NCBI GenBank assembly: GCA_965205535.1
Contig: CBDBHH010000005.1
Coordinates: 248,001 to 312,000, forward strand
Length of the DNA stretch: 64,000 bases
DNA from: UBA8079 sp965205535
GTDB taxonomy: Bacteria; Pseudomonadota; Alphaproteobacteria; UBA6615
Direction of reading: 5' to 3'
The notes under the pieces were generated by a model. The model ran no database searches. It was given only the letters and a program-made list of their open reading frames with translations, and was not told where the DNA came from. Within the stretch, counting starts at the first letter, position 1, and every line of letters begins with the position of its first letter. Positions 44,209-52,797 of this stretch are shown here, piece after piece. The translations under genes were made by a program, and so were the position numbers.

Positions 44209-47200
44209 ATGAACCTGATCTCCGCGTCAATTCACCGTCCGATCGCGGTCATCGCGGTCGTCATTATGATCATCATGTTCGGCTGGGTGGCGCTGCAGCG
44301 CATCCCCATCCAGCTGGCACCGGACGTGCGACAGCCGGTGATCATCGTCGACACCTTCTGGCCAGGTGCGTCGCCGCTCGAGGTCGAGCGCGAGATCGTC
44401 AACCGCCAGGAAGAAGTCCTCAAGGGAATCGAGGGCGTGCGCAAGATCGAGAGCCGCGCGCGCACCGGCCGCTCGGATATCACACTTGAATTCGCGCCGA
44501 GCCAGAACATGGACCGTGCGCTTTTGCTGGTGGCAAATCGGCTCGACCGGGTCAGCGGATATCCCGAGGAAACCGACGAACCGACCCTGCGCACGTCGGG
44601 CACCGACGACAATCCGATCGCCTGGTTCGTTTTGCGCCGACAGGCCGAGAACGACCGGGATCTGCTCACATACGGCGATTTCCTCGAGGACGTGGTCCAG
44701 GAGAGGATCGAGCGCATCCCGGGAATCTCCGGCGTCAACATATTCGGTGAGACCGAACGCGAGATGCGGATCATCATCGATCCCGAACAACTCGCCCAGT
44801 TCCGCCTGACCATCGGCGACGTCGTCGAGCGGCTGCGCGCCGAGAACGCGTCGATCTCCGGCGGTGACGTCGAGGAAGGCAAGCGCGCCTACGTGGTGCG
44901 TACCGAAGGCGATTTCACCACGCCCGATCAGGTCCTCGATGTTGTTCTGCGCTCGGATGCCGGCCGCGCGGACGGTCAGATCGGCCGCATCACGCTGCGC
45001 GACATCGCCCAGGTCGAACTCGGCTACAAGGAAGCGCGCGCGCTGCCCCACAGGTTCGATGAGCGCGCCATGGCGTTCAACATGACCCGCGAGCAGGGCG
45101 CCAACGTCCTGGCGGTGATGGACCAGGTGCATCGTGTTGTCGGAGACCTCGCGGAAGGGCCACTCAACCGGGTTGGCCTGATCGTCGAGAACGTGTTCGA
45201 CGAGACCCTGTATGTGAATTCGGCCATCTCTTTGGTGCAGCAGAATATCATCGTCGGCGGCATCCTCGCCGCCCTCATCCTGATGCTGTTCCTGCGATCA
45301 TGGCGCCCGACCCTCGTCGTTTCCCTGGCGATCCCGGTCTCGGTGATCGGTTCCTTCGTGGCCATGGCAGCACTCGGTCGTTCTCTCAATGTCATCAGCC
45401 TGGCGGGGATCGCCTTCGCGGTCGGTATGGTTGTCGACGCCGCCATCGTCGTGCTCGAGAATATCTTTCGGCTTCGCCAGGAGGGTCATTCTCGTGCGGA
45501 AGCCGCACGAATGGGCGCATCGCAAGTCTGGCCGGCCGTGCTCGTATCGTCCCTGACCACCGTGATGGTGTTCATCCCGATCCTGGTCATGGAGCTTGAA
45601 GCCGGGCAGTTGTTCCGGGATATCGCTGTCGCGATCTCGGTCTCCGTCCTCCTGTCGTTGCTGGTCTCCGTGACGGTAATCCCGGCCCTCGCCAACCGTC
45701 TGCTGGTGAACAGCGTGGCGGAAGGCAAAAAGACAAAACGCATACCCGTCGTCGATGACTTCGCCCACGCTTTCGTGAACTTCTGGCAGGATTTCACCCG
45801 AATGGTCGTGCGATCGAAATTGCGTGCGCTCGTCGTTGTCGGCGCCATCACGCTCGCATCGGGCGCGTTTACCCTGGCCTTCGCCCCCAAACTCGATTAC
45901 CTGCCGACCGGTAACCGCAACTTCGTGTTCGGTTTCGTGAACGTACCGCCGGGATACAATCTCGACACCGTCACCGAGATCACCGAGCGGATCGCGAACC
46001 GAACCCGCAACTTGTGGGCGTCGGAGACCGGACCGGAGTCCGAGGCCGGTGAACCGCCCAAGTTCCAGCGCTTCATCCGCGTGCCGTTCGCCGGCCGCGC
46101 CTTTATTGGCGGCACGTCGGTCGATCCGAGCCGTGCCGCCGAGTTGATCCCGGTCCTGCAGAACGCAGGGCGACAGGACCCCGGCGTTCTCACCTTCCCG
46201 AGCCAGCCATCGCTGTTCGGCCGTTCACTGGGCAGCGGCCGCACCATCGACGTCGATATCCGCGGATCGGACCTCGAACAGATCTACCAGGTCGCCTTCG
46301 ATGTCTTTATCCGTCTCGCACCACGCTTCCCCTTCAGCGAAGGAAACCAGGTCCGGCCCATCCCGAGCCTGACCTTGTCGGCACCCGAAGTCCGGGTCGA
46401 GCCCAACCGCCTGCAACTCGCAGACAACGGCTTGTCGGCCCGCGCGCTCGGCCAGGCCGTCGACGCTTTCAACGACGGCCTGCGGGTCGCCGAAATAACA
46501 GTCGATGGCAAACGGATCGACCTGACGCTAACCGGACCACCGAACATCATCGATCAAACCCAGGGGATCGGCTCTCTGCCGGTCGTGACCCGCGATGGGC
46601 GCATCGTGCCGGTCGAGGGGCTTGCAGATGTGAAAATCACCTCCGGCCCGACCGAGGTCAGGCGCGCCGACCGCGCCCGCACCGTGCGGCTACAGGTTCG
46701 TCCGAACGCAGATACACCGTTGCAGAGCGCGTTCGAGCTGATTCAGGACGAAATCGTCAAACCCGTCGAAGAAGCGGGCCTGCCCGAGGGTGTCAGCATC
46801 CGGCTGACCGGGACCGCCGACAAGCTGCTGGAAACCTGGAACGAGCTGGTCATCGATCTGATTCTGGCGATCGTGATCGTCTATCTGGTGATGGCCGTTC
46901 TGTTCGAGAGCTTCATCTACCCGCTGATCATCATGCTCACCGTCCCCGTCGCCGCGGCGGGCGGCATTGCCGGGTTGGCGCTTTTGAACATCTGGGTCCT
47001 GCAGCCGCTCGATATGCTGACCATGCTCGGATTTGTCATCCTGACCGGCATCGTCGTGAACAACGCGATTCTTCTGGTCCACCAGACCCTCTATCACATC
47101 CGCGAAGATGGCATGAGTGCGGATGATGCGATCATGCTGGCGACCCAGAACCGTGTCCGGCCGATCTTCATGTCGACCCTTACATCGGTGTTCGGCATGC

Positions 47201-47391
47201 TGCCGCTTGTCGTATTCCCCGGCGCAGGTTCGGAGCTCTATCGCGGCCTGGGGTCCGTCGTGCTGGGTGGCCTGTCATTGTCGGCCGTCCTTACCCTGGC
47301 GATCGTGCCGCCGATGATGTCGATTACCGTTGGCTGGCGCGAACGCCATCGAAACGATCAGGCGGACGCGAGCCCGACACCCGCATCATAG
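44209..47391 (+). CDS. RND-family efflux permease (AcrB/HAE1 type)
   Basis: The 1060-residue inner-membrane transporter has the RND order of one helix, a large periplasmic loop, six helices, a second loop and five or six helices. LEVEREIVNRQEE, GRSDITLEF, and the proton-relay helix GIAFAVGMVVDAAIVVLEN (TM4) are visible. FVILTGIVVNNAILLVHQ is the matching segment in the second half. It would export drugs, lipids or other compounds with the adaptor and an outer-membrane channel; no TolC-type gene is adjacent. Substrate unknown. The operon has just these two genes, and the CRP-type gene follows 46 bases later. Confidence 0.95.
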   Translation: MNLISASIHRPIAVIAVVIMIIMFGWVALQRIPIQLAPDVRQPVIIVDTFWPGASPLEVEREIVNRQEEVLKGIEGVRKIESRARTGRSDITLEFAPSQNMDRALLLVANRLDRVSGYPEETDEPTLRTSGTDDNPIAWFVLRRQAENDRDLLTYGDFLEDVVQERIERIPGISGVNIFGETEREMRIIIDPEQLAQFRLTIGDVVERLRAENASISGGDVEEGKRAYVVRTEGDFTTPDQVLDVVLRSDAGRADGQIGRITLRDIAQVELGYKEARALPHRFDERAMAFNMTREQGANVLAVMDQVHRVVGDLAEGPLNRVGLIVENVFDETLYVNSAISLVQQNIIVGGILAALILMLFLRSWRPTLVVSLAIPVSVIGSFVAMAALGRSLNVISLAGIAFAVGMVVDAAIVVLENIFRLRQEGHSRAEAARMGASQVWPAVLVSSLTTVMVFIPILVMELEAGQLFRDIAVAISVSVLLSLLVSVTVIPALANRLLVNSVAEGKKTKRIPVVDDFAHAFVNFWQDFTRMVVRSKLRALVVVGAITLASGAFTLAFAPKLDYLPTGNRNFVFGFVNVPPGYNLDTVTEITERIANRTRNLWASETGPESEAGEPPKFQRFIRVPFAGRAFIGGTSVDPSRAAELIPVLQNAGRQDPGVLTFPSQPSLFGRSLGSGRTIDVDIRGSDLEQIYQVAFDVFIRLAPRFPFSEGNQVRPIPSLTLSAPEVRVEPNRLQLADNGLSARALGQAVDAFNDGLRVAEITVDGKRIDLTLTGPPNIIDQTQGIGSLPVVTRDGRIVPVEGLADVKITSGPTEVRRADRARTVRLQVRPNADTPLQSAFELIQDEIVKPVEEAGLPEGVSIRLTGTADKLLETWNELVIDLILAIVIVYLVMAVLFESFIYPLIIMLTVPVAAAGGIAGLALLNIWVLQPLDMLTMLGFVILTGIVVNNAILLVHQTLYHIREDGMSADDAIMLATQNRVRPIFMSTLTSVFGMLPLVVFPGAGSELYRGLGSVVLGGLSLSAVLTLAIVPPMMSITVGWRERHRNDQADASPTPAS

Positions 47392-47436
47392 CTCTACCTC
47401 GCCTTTGATCGGCGACGACGCTACGATATCGACATC

Positions 47437-48135
47437 ATGACCGGATCCGGAAACAGCCTCGCAGACATCCCGTTCCTCGAACCGCTGAACGAGTCTTCGC
47501 GCACCGCACTTGAACAACGTGCGCGCTGGGTCCGCTATACGTCCAACGACACGATCATCGACCGCGAGAGCGAATCCCGGGACGTGTTTTTCGTCGTGGA
47601 AGGCCGGGTAAGGGTCGTGAATTTTTCGATTTCAGGACGTGAGATCAGCTTCGACGAAATGGAGCCCGGCGGCGTGTTCGGCGAGCTCGCCGCGCTTGAT
47701 GGCATGCCCCGCTCGGCCGCCGTCGTCGCCCTGACCGACACCCTTGTCGCGTCAATTTCACCGGACACGTTCCTGAATTTGCTGCGCGATCATCCCGACC
47801 TGGCCATTGGTGTGATGCAGGAACTGGCCAAGATCGTGCGTACGTCGACAGAGCGCATCATGGGTCTGTCCACGCTTGGCGCTCTCAACCGGGTGCACTC
47901 GGAAATCCTGCGGGAAGCGCGCGCCCATGCCGAGGACGGCGCCAACACGGCGCGCATATCACCGATCCCGGTCCACGCCGATATCGCTGCACGGGTCAGT
48001 ACGACGCGTGAAACGGTCGCACGGGTCTTGAGCGATCTCACCAAGCAGGGCCTGGTCAAACGGGAAAAAGACGCCCTTGCCATTCTCGACCTCGAGCGGC
48101 TCGAGGACCTTGTTGAGGAAGTGCGGGACTTCTAA
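47437..48135 (+). CDS. CRP-type transcriptional regulator
   Basis: The 232-residue protein has a cyclic-nucleotide-binding domain (about 12-125) with GREISFDEMEPGGVFGELAALDGMPRSA split across 68-94. FGEL (81-84) and Arg92-Ser93 match the cAMP phosphate-binding cassette. The C-helix (127-150) carries Ser-Thr at the positions of Crp Thr127-Ser128. The winged helix (175-230) has recognition helix TTRETVARVL (189-198), whose R-E-x-x-x-R pattern equals that of E. coli Crp, so a TGTGA half-site is predicted. No FNR-type cysteines. A TGTGA-N6-TCACT site lies 41 bases after its stop. Two class III cyclases are encoded in the window. cAMP binding is inferred. Confidence 0.9.
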   Translation: MTGSGNSLADIPFLEPLNESSRTALEQRARWVRYTSNDTIIDRESESRDVFFVVEGRVRVVNFSISGREISFDEMEPGGVFGELAALDGMPRSAAVVALTDTLVASISPDTFLNLLRDHPDLAIGVMQELAKIVRTSTERIMGLSTLGALNRVHSEILREARAHAEDGANTARISPIPVHADIAARVSTTRETVARVLSDLTKQGLVKREKDALAILDLERLEDLVEEVRDF

Positions 48136-48175
48136 GTCTCTGTTCCAACTAAAGTTCTTATTTTTCTGGCCACCC

Positions 48176-48191
48176 TGTGATGCCCGTCACT
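48176..48191. promoter_or_regulatory. CRP-like operator site
   Basis: TGTGATGCCCGTCACT: half-sites TGTGA and TCACT with a 6-base spacer, one base short of the perfect Crp consensus palindrome. It lies 41 bases past the regulator's stop codon and 79 bases before a short hydrophobic ORF. The same word, differing in one to two spacer bases, occurs twice at 52537-52567. Confidence 0.65.
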
Positions 48192-48269
48192 GGGGAATAC
48201 ACAGGGGCGCATTACATTGGTGTCATCGGCGACGGATCATCGCCGCACACCAACGGTACGGAGCTGAAC

Positions 48270-48359
48270 ATGTCACGACAAACCCGCATCAACGTCGCCG
48301 CTTTCTTTCTGGCAGCCCCGATGGTGATCGTCGGGGTTTCGATGACACCAGGCTTTTAG
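48270..48359 (+). CDS. Possible 29-residue hydrophobic peptide
   Basis: A 30-codon frame begins ATG at 48270 with GGAG 6 bases upstream (48260-48263). The peptide is MSRQTRINVAAFFLAAPMVI followed by VGVSMTPGF, a basic start and one hydrophobic stretch. It is followed 50 bases later by a strong terminator and preceded by a CRP-like site, so a dedicated short transcript is plausible. I recognise no family. It may be a small membrane protein or just the coding face of a regulatory RNA. Confidence 0.45.
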   Translation: MSRQTRINVAAFFLAAPMVIVGVSMTPGF

Positions 48360-48408
48360 TTTCCACAGGTGTGATCTTTTCGCACTGATCCAACCTCCTC
48401 CTGGACTT

Positions 48409-48444
48409 GCGGCCGGCTCTCTTGAGACCGGCCGCCTTTCTTTT
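48409..48444 (+). terminator. Rho-independent terminator
   Basis: A perfect 8-bp stem GCGGCCGG/CCGGCCGC with an 11-base loop (which can pair TCTC/GAGA) is followed by CTTTCTTTT. It ends the plus-strand unit that begins after the CRP-type gene. It lies between convergent genes; the minus-strand Slam-like gene ends just beyond it. Confidence 0.85.
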
Positions 48445-48536
48445 CCAACCTTGTTCCGTGATCAGCAGATGTTGGTATTCAGAACGTCCAGCGTCGGTTG
48501 AGCCCGATCGAAAGCCTGTAGTTGTTGTAGGTGTAG

Positions 48537-49937
48537 TTACGACACCTGCCGATACGCTTCGCCGCCGAATGTGAATGTAAACGGTGTCCAGAACTCCCCG
48601 GCATTGGTGAAAATGCCCGACCAGGGGATGCCATAAGTCATCCGGACACGTCCGCCCCAGTCATGGCGGGTTTGGGCGCTGATCGATGGATCCCGGTCGT
48701 CGTAGCGATCATTGTTGACGGTCAATGATGTCAGCAAAAAATCGCCGCCGCCGAACAACAGCGTGTGGCTTAAGCCGATCTCCATTCCATCGTAAGAATT
48801 GTAGCTGCGAGACGCGATATTGCGGGTCTGGGTATATGTGACACGCAGGCGCTGACGTGGGGTCAGAATCTGCGAGGTTCCAACTTCGATCTCATACTCA
48901 CGCCCGCTACGTTCCGTGGCCGTCAGGCTGCTCGTGATGTTGTTGTAGGACTGATATTTCATTGTCCCGCCGGCAAAAACCGACCAGGTGTTGGAAAGCG
49001 CATAGACCCAATCAACAGTGGCACCCGCTGCCGTGAGATACTTCTCGCGCGACAAGTCGATGCGCTCATAGAGAAGACGCGGCGTTATTGTCGACGGTGC
49101 AAAATCAAGCTCGTACCCGAAATCGGCGGTGATGGCACGCAGGTCCAGGTCATCCTGCTGGATCTGTTCTCCCTGGTAGAAAACCAGCCCACCAAGCATC
49201 TTGTGCTGTTTCTGCAGTCCGAGGTCATGCTCAAAGGAAATCTGAGCCAAACCATTCAAGGCCATATCATCCTGGCGCGCGGAACTGCCGGTCGTTCGTG
49301 TCGGCAAATCAGCGGCGAGGCGGAGCTCGGACTTCGGTGACGCGTTGCGGTTCCAGTCATACTGGGTGGCGAAATTCATCGCGAAAGTGAAGATCGTCCG
49401 CTTGCGACGTGACGCAATTTGGTCGAGATACTGGTCGATCTGGCGCCGCAGCTCAGGTGCCAGGTCCAGTTCCTGCAAGGAAACCAGTTCACGCTCGGCC
49501 TCATCGAGGTTGTCGAGACGGAAAAGGACGATTGCGAATAAAACCCGCACCACGGCCAGGTCGGGACGGATCAGGAGAATACGTTCCAGCGTCGCGCCCG
49601 CGCCACGCACATTGCCATCACGAATTTGGGTCAGCGCATATCGAACGTTGAGTTCAATATTGTCGGGGTCTTCAAGCACCTGTTCGAATGTTACGGGCGG
49701 CCCCTTGCTGAAGGCCTCCAGGTCAAGTGCGTCCTGGGCTGTTCGCTCAACATCACGCTGAGTCTCGATCGATTCACGTACATCGGTTTCACGGGATTCC
49801 GTGTCCGACTGCTGGGCATGCGCAGGCACCGCGATTACGATCGCTCCGGCGATCACCAACCCATAGCGAAAACCGCACCGCACACGCCCATGCGCGCGCA
49901 ATAGAGAACTCGGCACTCGAACCAACGAAACCCCCAA
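48537..49937 (-). CDS. TPR and outer-membrane beta-barrel protein, Slam-like (C-terminus out of frame)
   Basis: The protein has an N-terminal hydrophobic signal region ending near AHAQQ. A TPR-like helical domain follows (about 75-175, LNVRYALTQIRDGNVRGAGATL and VLFRLDNLDEAERELVSLQ), then about 280 residues of alternating polar/aromatic strands typical of an outer-membrane barrel. This is the layout of Slam (surface lipoprotein assembly modulator, DUF560) proteins. In frame it stops at TAA (48537-48539) after AYRQVS. The next frame reads NYTYNNYRLSIGLNRRWTF then TGA at 48479-48481, a classic last strand ending in Phe, so the true gene probably spans 48479-49937. The start is uncertain (TTG 49937 or GTG 49916; no ATG). 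Neighbours are a CHASE2 cyclase and a FecR-domain protein. Confidence 0.75.
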   Translation of the reverse strand: MGVSLVRVPSSLLRAHGRVRCGFRYGLVIAGAIVIAVPAHAQQSDTESRETDVRESIETQRDVERTAQDALDLEAFSKGPPVTFEQVLEDPDNIELNVRYALTQIRDGNVRGAGATLERILLIRPDLAVVRVLFAIVLFRLDNLDEAERELVSLQELDLAPELRRQIDQYLDQIASRRKRTIFTFAMNFATQYDWNRNASPKSELRLAADLPTRTTGSSARQDDMALNGLAQISFEHDLGLQKQHKMLGGLVFYQGEQIQQDDLDLRAITADFGYELDFAPSTITPRLLYERIDLSREKYLTAAGATVDWVYALSNTWSVFAGGTMKYQSYNNITSSLTATERSGREYEIEVGTSQILTPRQRLRVTYTQTRNIASRSYNSYDGMEIGLSHTLLFGGGDFLLTSLTVNNDRYDDRDPSISAQTRHDWGGRVRMTYGIPWSGIFTNAGEFWTPFTFTFGGEAYRQVS

Positions 49938-50008
49938 AGTATCGGGGTATTAAGCATGATGTGCCAAATGGGGGCAAGCGTGAGGCACCGCTCTAACCCT
50001 TTGAGAAA

Positions 50009-52270
50009 TCATTTCATTTCCTCAACGTGGATGCCTTTCCAGTCCTCCGGCGGCGGATCGAAGGAATAGTGGAAAATGCGCTCGGCGTAGAGCTCGTAGA
50101 ACGCCTCGATGGCACCAGGCATTTCGACACAGAGGTTGAGTGCATCCTGGGCGCTGTCCCAGTCGCGAGCGCGATAAGCCTCCAGCATCCGCGCATGCTC
50201 ACGCCGCAGGGCCTGGAAATCCTCGCTCACCGCCATAGGCGCATCACCCAACAATGCGTAAATACGAACCGCCTCTCGCTTGCCTTTCACGGCAATCCTG
50301 TCGAGCTCAAGGAAAGCGAAGTCGTCAGCCACCTGACTTTGCGTCGATTCACCCACAATGATGGGCACCCCATATGGCCGCGACTGGCCTTCGAGCCGGG
50401 CGGCGAGATTGACCGCGTCACCCAACACCGAATAGTCAAACCGCTGGTCCGATCCCATGTTCCCGACGACACACTCGCCTGTGTTGAGACCAACCCCGAC
50501 GGCTATGGCGACTGCGTCCGGGTTCTCCGCCAGGCGCGAATCATTGACCTGCTCGAGCGCGCGCAGCATGGCCAGTGCGGCGTCACAGGCATGGGCAGCA
50601 TGGGCCGGATCATCGATCGGGGCGTTCCAGAACGCCATGATGCAATCGCCCATATACTTGTCGATGGTTCCGTCACGCTCCAGAATTTCAGCGGTCAGCG
50701 GCGTCAACAGGCGATTGATCAAGGTGGTCAGCGCCTGCGGATCATCGCGATGTTCTTCGGAAATGGATGTGAACCCGCGAATGTCGCAAAACAGCAGGGT
50801 CATCTCCCGCGTCTCGCCACCCAGCCTGAGCCGCTCGGGCTGGTCGGCAAGCTGTTCAACCAGTGCCGGCGACAGATATTGCCCGAAGGCCGTACGAATC
50901 TGGCGACGCTGGGTTTCCGATTGCAGATACGTGATCAGCGAGCTCGATAAATAGACCACCAGCACGACCAGCGCCGGGAAGACCGGGTCGATCAGAACGC
51001 CCACGCTCGTGAATGCAAACCACCCTGCTGCCACACCCGCTGTAATGGCGATCAGGCACACGATGGCGCTCGCGGTAACACCAAGTCGCGGCAGCAAAAG
51101 CACCAGAAAAATTCCCAGCAGCGCGAACGCCGCGAGTTCCGCCCCCAATGTCCAGTCCGGGCGCGTCAGAAAACTTCCATTGAGAATCTGCTCCACGAGT
51201 TCGGCATGCACTTCGACCCCGGGAATGATCGAGTTCAGCGGGGTCGCGCGAAGATCGAACAACCCCGGCGCGCTTGTCCCGACAAGTATGATCGCTCCCT
51301 CGATACCGTCATCGGCCTTGATGGGTTCGGTGTCAGACCAGAGGCGCCATGCCGGTACATATCGTGCAGCTTCATGGCCGGTATAGCGCAACCACACATG
51401 GCCATCGCCGCTTGTCGGCACCCGCAAATTTCCGATCCGGATATCGGCGATACCCGAACTGTCGTCGACACCACCCTCACCGCTCGCGTCTGACATACGG
51501 ATATTAAATCCCTGCGCGCCCTGTGCCACACGAAGCGCCTCGGCCCCGAGCGTCGGGTATAGGGGTGGCAGCTTGAACGGATCGTCATAGGCAGGCGTCG
51601 TTCCCGGCGCCACATACTGTGTGAACAGTGGCACCCTGCGTATTAGCCCGTCCGCGTCGGCCTCGAAATTTATGTTGCCAACGCCCGAAGCTGCGGCCCC
51701 AAGCGCCGGCAAATTCGCGATCGCAGCGCCGTAGGCCGGCAAAAATGGATGCGGCGGGGATCCGCCGAGCCCGACACCGGCCTTCGGTGCGGGCGGCGGG
51801 GCGGTCTCGCGTGAGCGCGTAAACGCGAACCCGGCGACCACCCGCCCGCGCGCGAAGGCTTCTGCCAGGAGTTGGTCATGGTCGGGCAGTGCGGAGATCC
51901 GGGCGCGCAGGTCTGCATCATCCGGCCCGTCGGGCCAATCCGCGATGACGTTGGACGGCGATGTCCGGTCCGGCTCGGCAAACAACACATCGAATACGAC
52001 CACCGCAGCCCCCTGCTCGTGCAGCCTGTCCACCAGCTCGGCGATCCGGGAGCGCGGCCAGGGCCATTGCCCGATTCGTGCCAGGCTTTCATCGTCGATA
52101 TCCAGGATACGTACCGGCAGGCCGCTGTCATAAACCCGTGGCTCAATCCGCTGGTAGGTGTCGAAGGTCCACAATCTGGCCAGCTCAACAGGCTGCGGGT
52201 CCTCGACGCGCAGCAACAGCGCGAAGACGAGGATCAGGAGAGGAATGATACGGGCTTTCCAAGTGGTCAT
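50009..52270 (-). CDS. CHASE2-domain adenylate cyclase
   Basis: The 753-residue inner-membrane protein starts with one helix (about 7-22). A periplasmic CHASE2 sensor follows (about 35-365; ILDIDDESLARIGQWPWPR, VVFDVLFAEPD, VGTSAPGLFDLR), then three closely spaced helices (about 375-448) and a cytoplasmic class III cyclase domain (about 488-670). Catalytic metal residues Asp496 (LLFCDIRGFT) and Asp542 (YMGDCIMAFW) are present; Lys538 and Asp618 (SVLGDAVNLAARL) are the adenine-selecting pair, so cAMP is the expected product. A helical tail (690-753) follows. It ends 71 bases before the Slam-like gene start region and points away from the FecR gene. Confidence 0.93.
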   Translation of the reverse strand: MTTWKARIIPLLILVFALLLRVEDPQPVELARLWTFDTYQRIEPRVYDSGLPVRILDIDDESLARIGQWPWPRSRIAELVDRLHEQGAAVVVFDVLFAEPDRTSPSNVIADWPDGPDDADLRARISALPDHDQLLAEAFARGRVVAGFAFTRSRETAPPPAPKAGVGLGGSPPHPFLPAYGAAIANLPALGAAASGVGNINFEADADGLIRRVPLFTQYVAPGTTPAYDDPFKLPPLYPTLGAEALRVAQGAQGFNIRMSDASGEGGVDDSSGIADIRIGNLRVPTSGDGHVWLRYTGHEAARYVPAWRLWSDTEPIKADDGIEGAIILVGTSAPGLFDLRATPLNSIIPGVEVHAELVEQILNGSFLTRPDWTLGAELAAFALLGIFLVLLLPRLGVTASAIVCLIAITAGVAAGWFAFTSVGVLIDPVFPALVVLVVYLSSSLITYLQSETQRRQIRTAFGQYLSPALVEQLADQPERLRLGGETREMTLLFCDIRGFTSISEEHRDDPQALTTLINRLLTPLTAEILERDGTIDKYMGDCIMAFWNAPIDDPAHAAHACDAALAMLRALEQVNDSRLAENPDAVAIAVGVGLNTGECVVGNMGSDQRFDYSVLGDAVNLAARLEGQSRPYGVPIIVGESTQSQVADDFAFLELDRIAVKGKREAVRIYALLGDAPMAVSEDFQALRREHARMLEAYRARDWDSAQDALNLCVEMPGAIEAFYELYAERIFHYSFDPPPEDWKGIHVEEMK

Positions 52271-52322
52271 CCCTGCAATCTAGCCCAGTGCGCGATTCCG
52301 GAGAACGCCGGCGCGCTTGCAT

Positions 52323-52475
52323 CTAAAGCGCGACGGACGCGAAGGAGATCACCCCGAGCGCGAGAAAGGATGCCGCGCCCCACCGCAGATACATGCGCAA
52401 GACAGTGCGGCTTGCATAGTTTCCGAAAATTCCGTTGCTCGCCAGATGGCGCATATGCGCGGGTCGCCGGGTCAT
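52323..52475 (-). CDS. Possible 50-residue membrane peptide upstream of the cyclase
   Basis: The minus-strand frame encodes MTRRPAHMRHLASNG to a C-terminal hydrophobic stretch LRWGAASFLALGVISFASVAL. No ribosome binding site precedes the ATG. It sits between the cyclase start and the paired CRP-like sites. Low confidence: the hydrophobic tail is the only coding signal. Confidence 0.22.
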   Translation of the reverse strand: MTRRPAHMRHLASNGIFGNYASRTVLRMYLRWGAASFLALGVISFASVAL

Positions 52476-52536
52476 GAGGTCGGTCCGGTTGCTGTTGAAA
52501 TCCACGCACAAAGTGCCGTGCGATCGGCTTCGTGTC

Positions 52537-52567
52537 TGTGACGCCCGTCACTGTGACCCCCGTCACT
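52537..52567. promoter_or_regulatory. Two back-to-back CRP-like operator sites
   Basis: TGTGACGCCCGTCACT at 52537-52552 and TGTGACCCCCGTCACT at 52552-52567 share one base. Each is TGTGA-N6-TCACT. The repeat spacing of 15 bases places the two half-site pairs about one and a half helical turns apart. They lie 53 bases before the short plus-strand ORF at 52620, 231 before the FecR-domain gene and 267 before the CHASE2 cyclase on the other strand. Confidence 0.7.
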
Positions 52568-52619
52568 TCCCAGGCCGGCAATCATCGCTAGGTTTGGCTC
52601 ACAACAACGAATGGGAAAC

Positions 52620-52748
52620 ATGATGATGATCGCGCAACACAACTCACTGAAGCTGATCGGGCACGGCACCCTGATTGTGACCGGCATGCTGACAGGCGGT
52701 GTTGGCGCCGCCGTAATTGTCCTCTTTGCCGCCGCCACGGGAATTTAG
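52620..52748 (+). CDS. Possible 42-residue hydrophobic small protein
   Basis: The frame starts with three consecutive ATGs (52620, 52623, 52626) and encodes AQHNSLKLIGHGTLIVTG, then MLTGGVGAAVIVLFAAATGI. It is a polar amphipathic start followed by one glycine/alanine-rich membrane segment. GGGAA lies upstream, a weak ribosome binding site. It starts 53 bases after the paired CRP-like sites and 49 bases before the FecR-domain gene, probably on the same transcript. I recognise no family. Confidence 0.5.
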   Translation: MMMIAQHNSLKLIGHGTLIVTGMLTGGVGAAVIVLFAAATGI

Positions 52749-52797
52749 GTGCGAGAACGCCTTTTCGACGCTATCTGAACAACTTAGGATATCCGCC

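Noticed and set aside
48367..48386. A possible fourth CRP-like site, TGTGATCTTTTCGCACT
   Set aside because: The second half-site is CGCAC rather than TCAC(A/T), and it sits just upstream of the terminator rather than before a gene.
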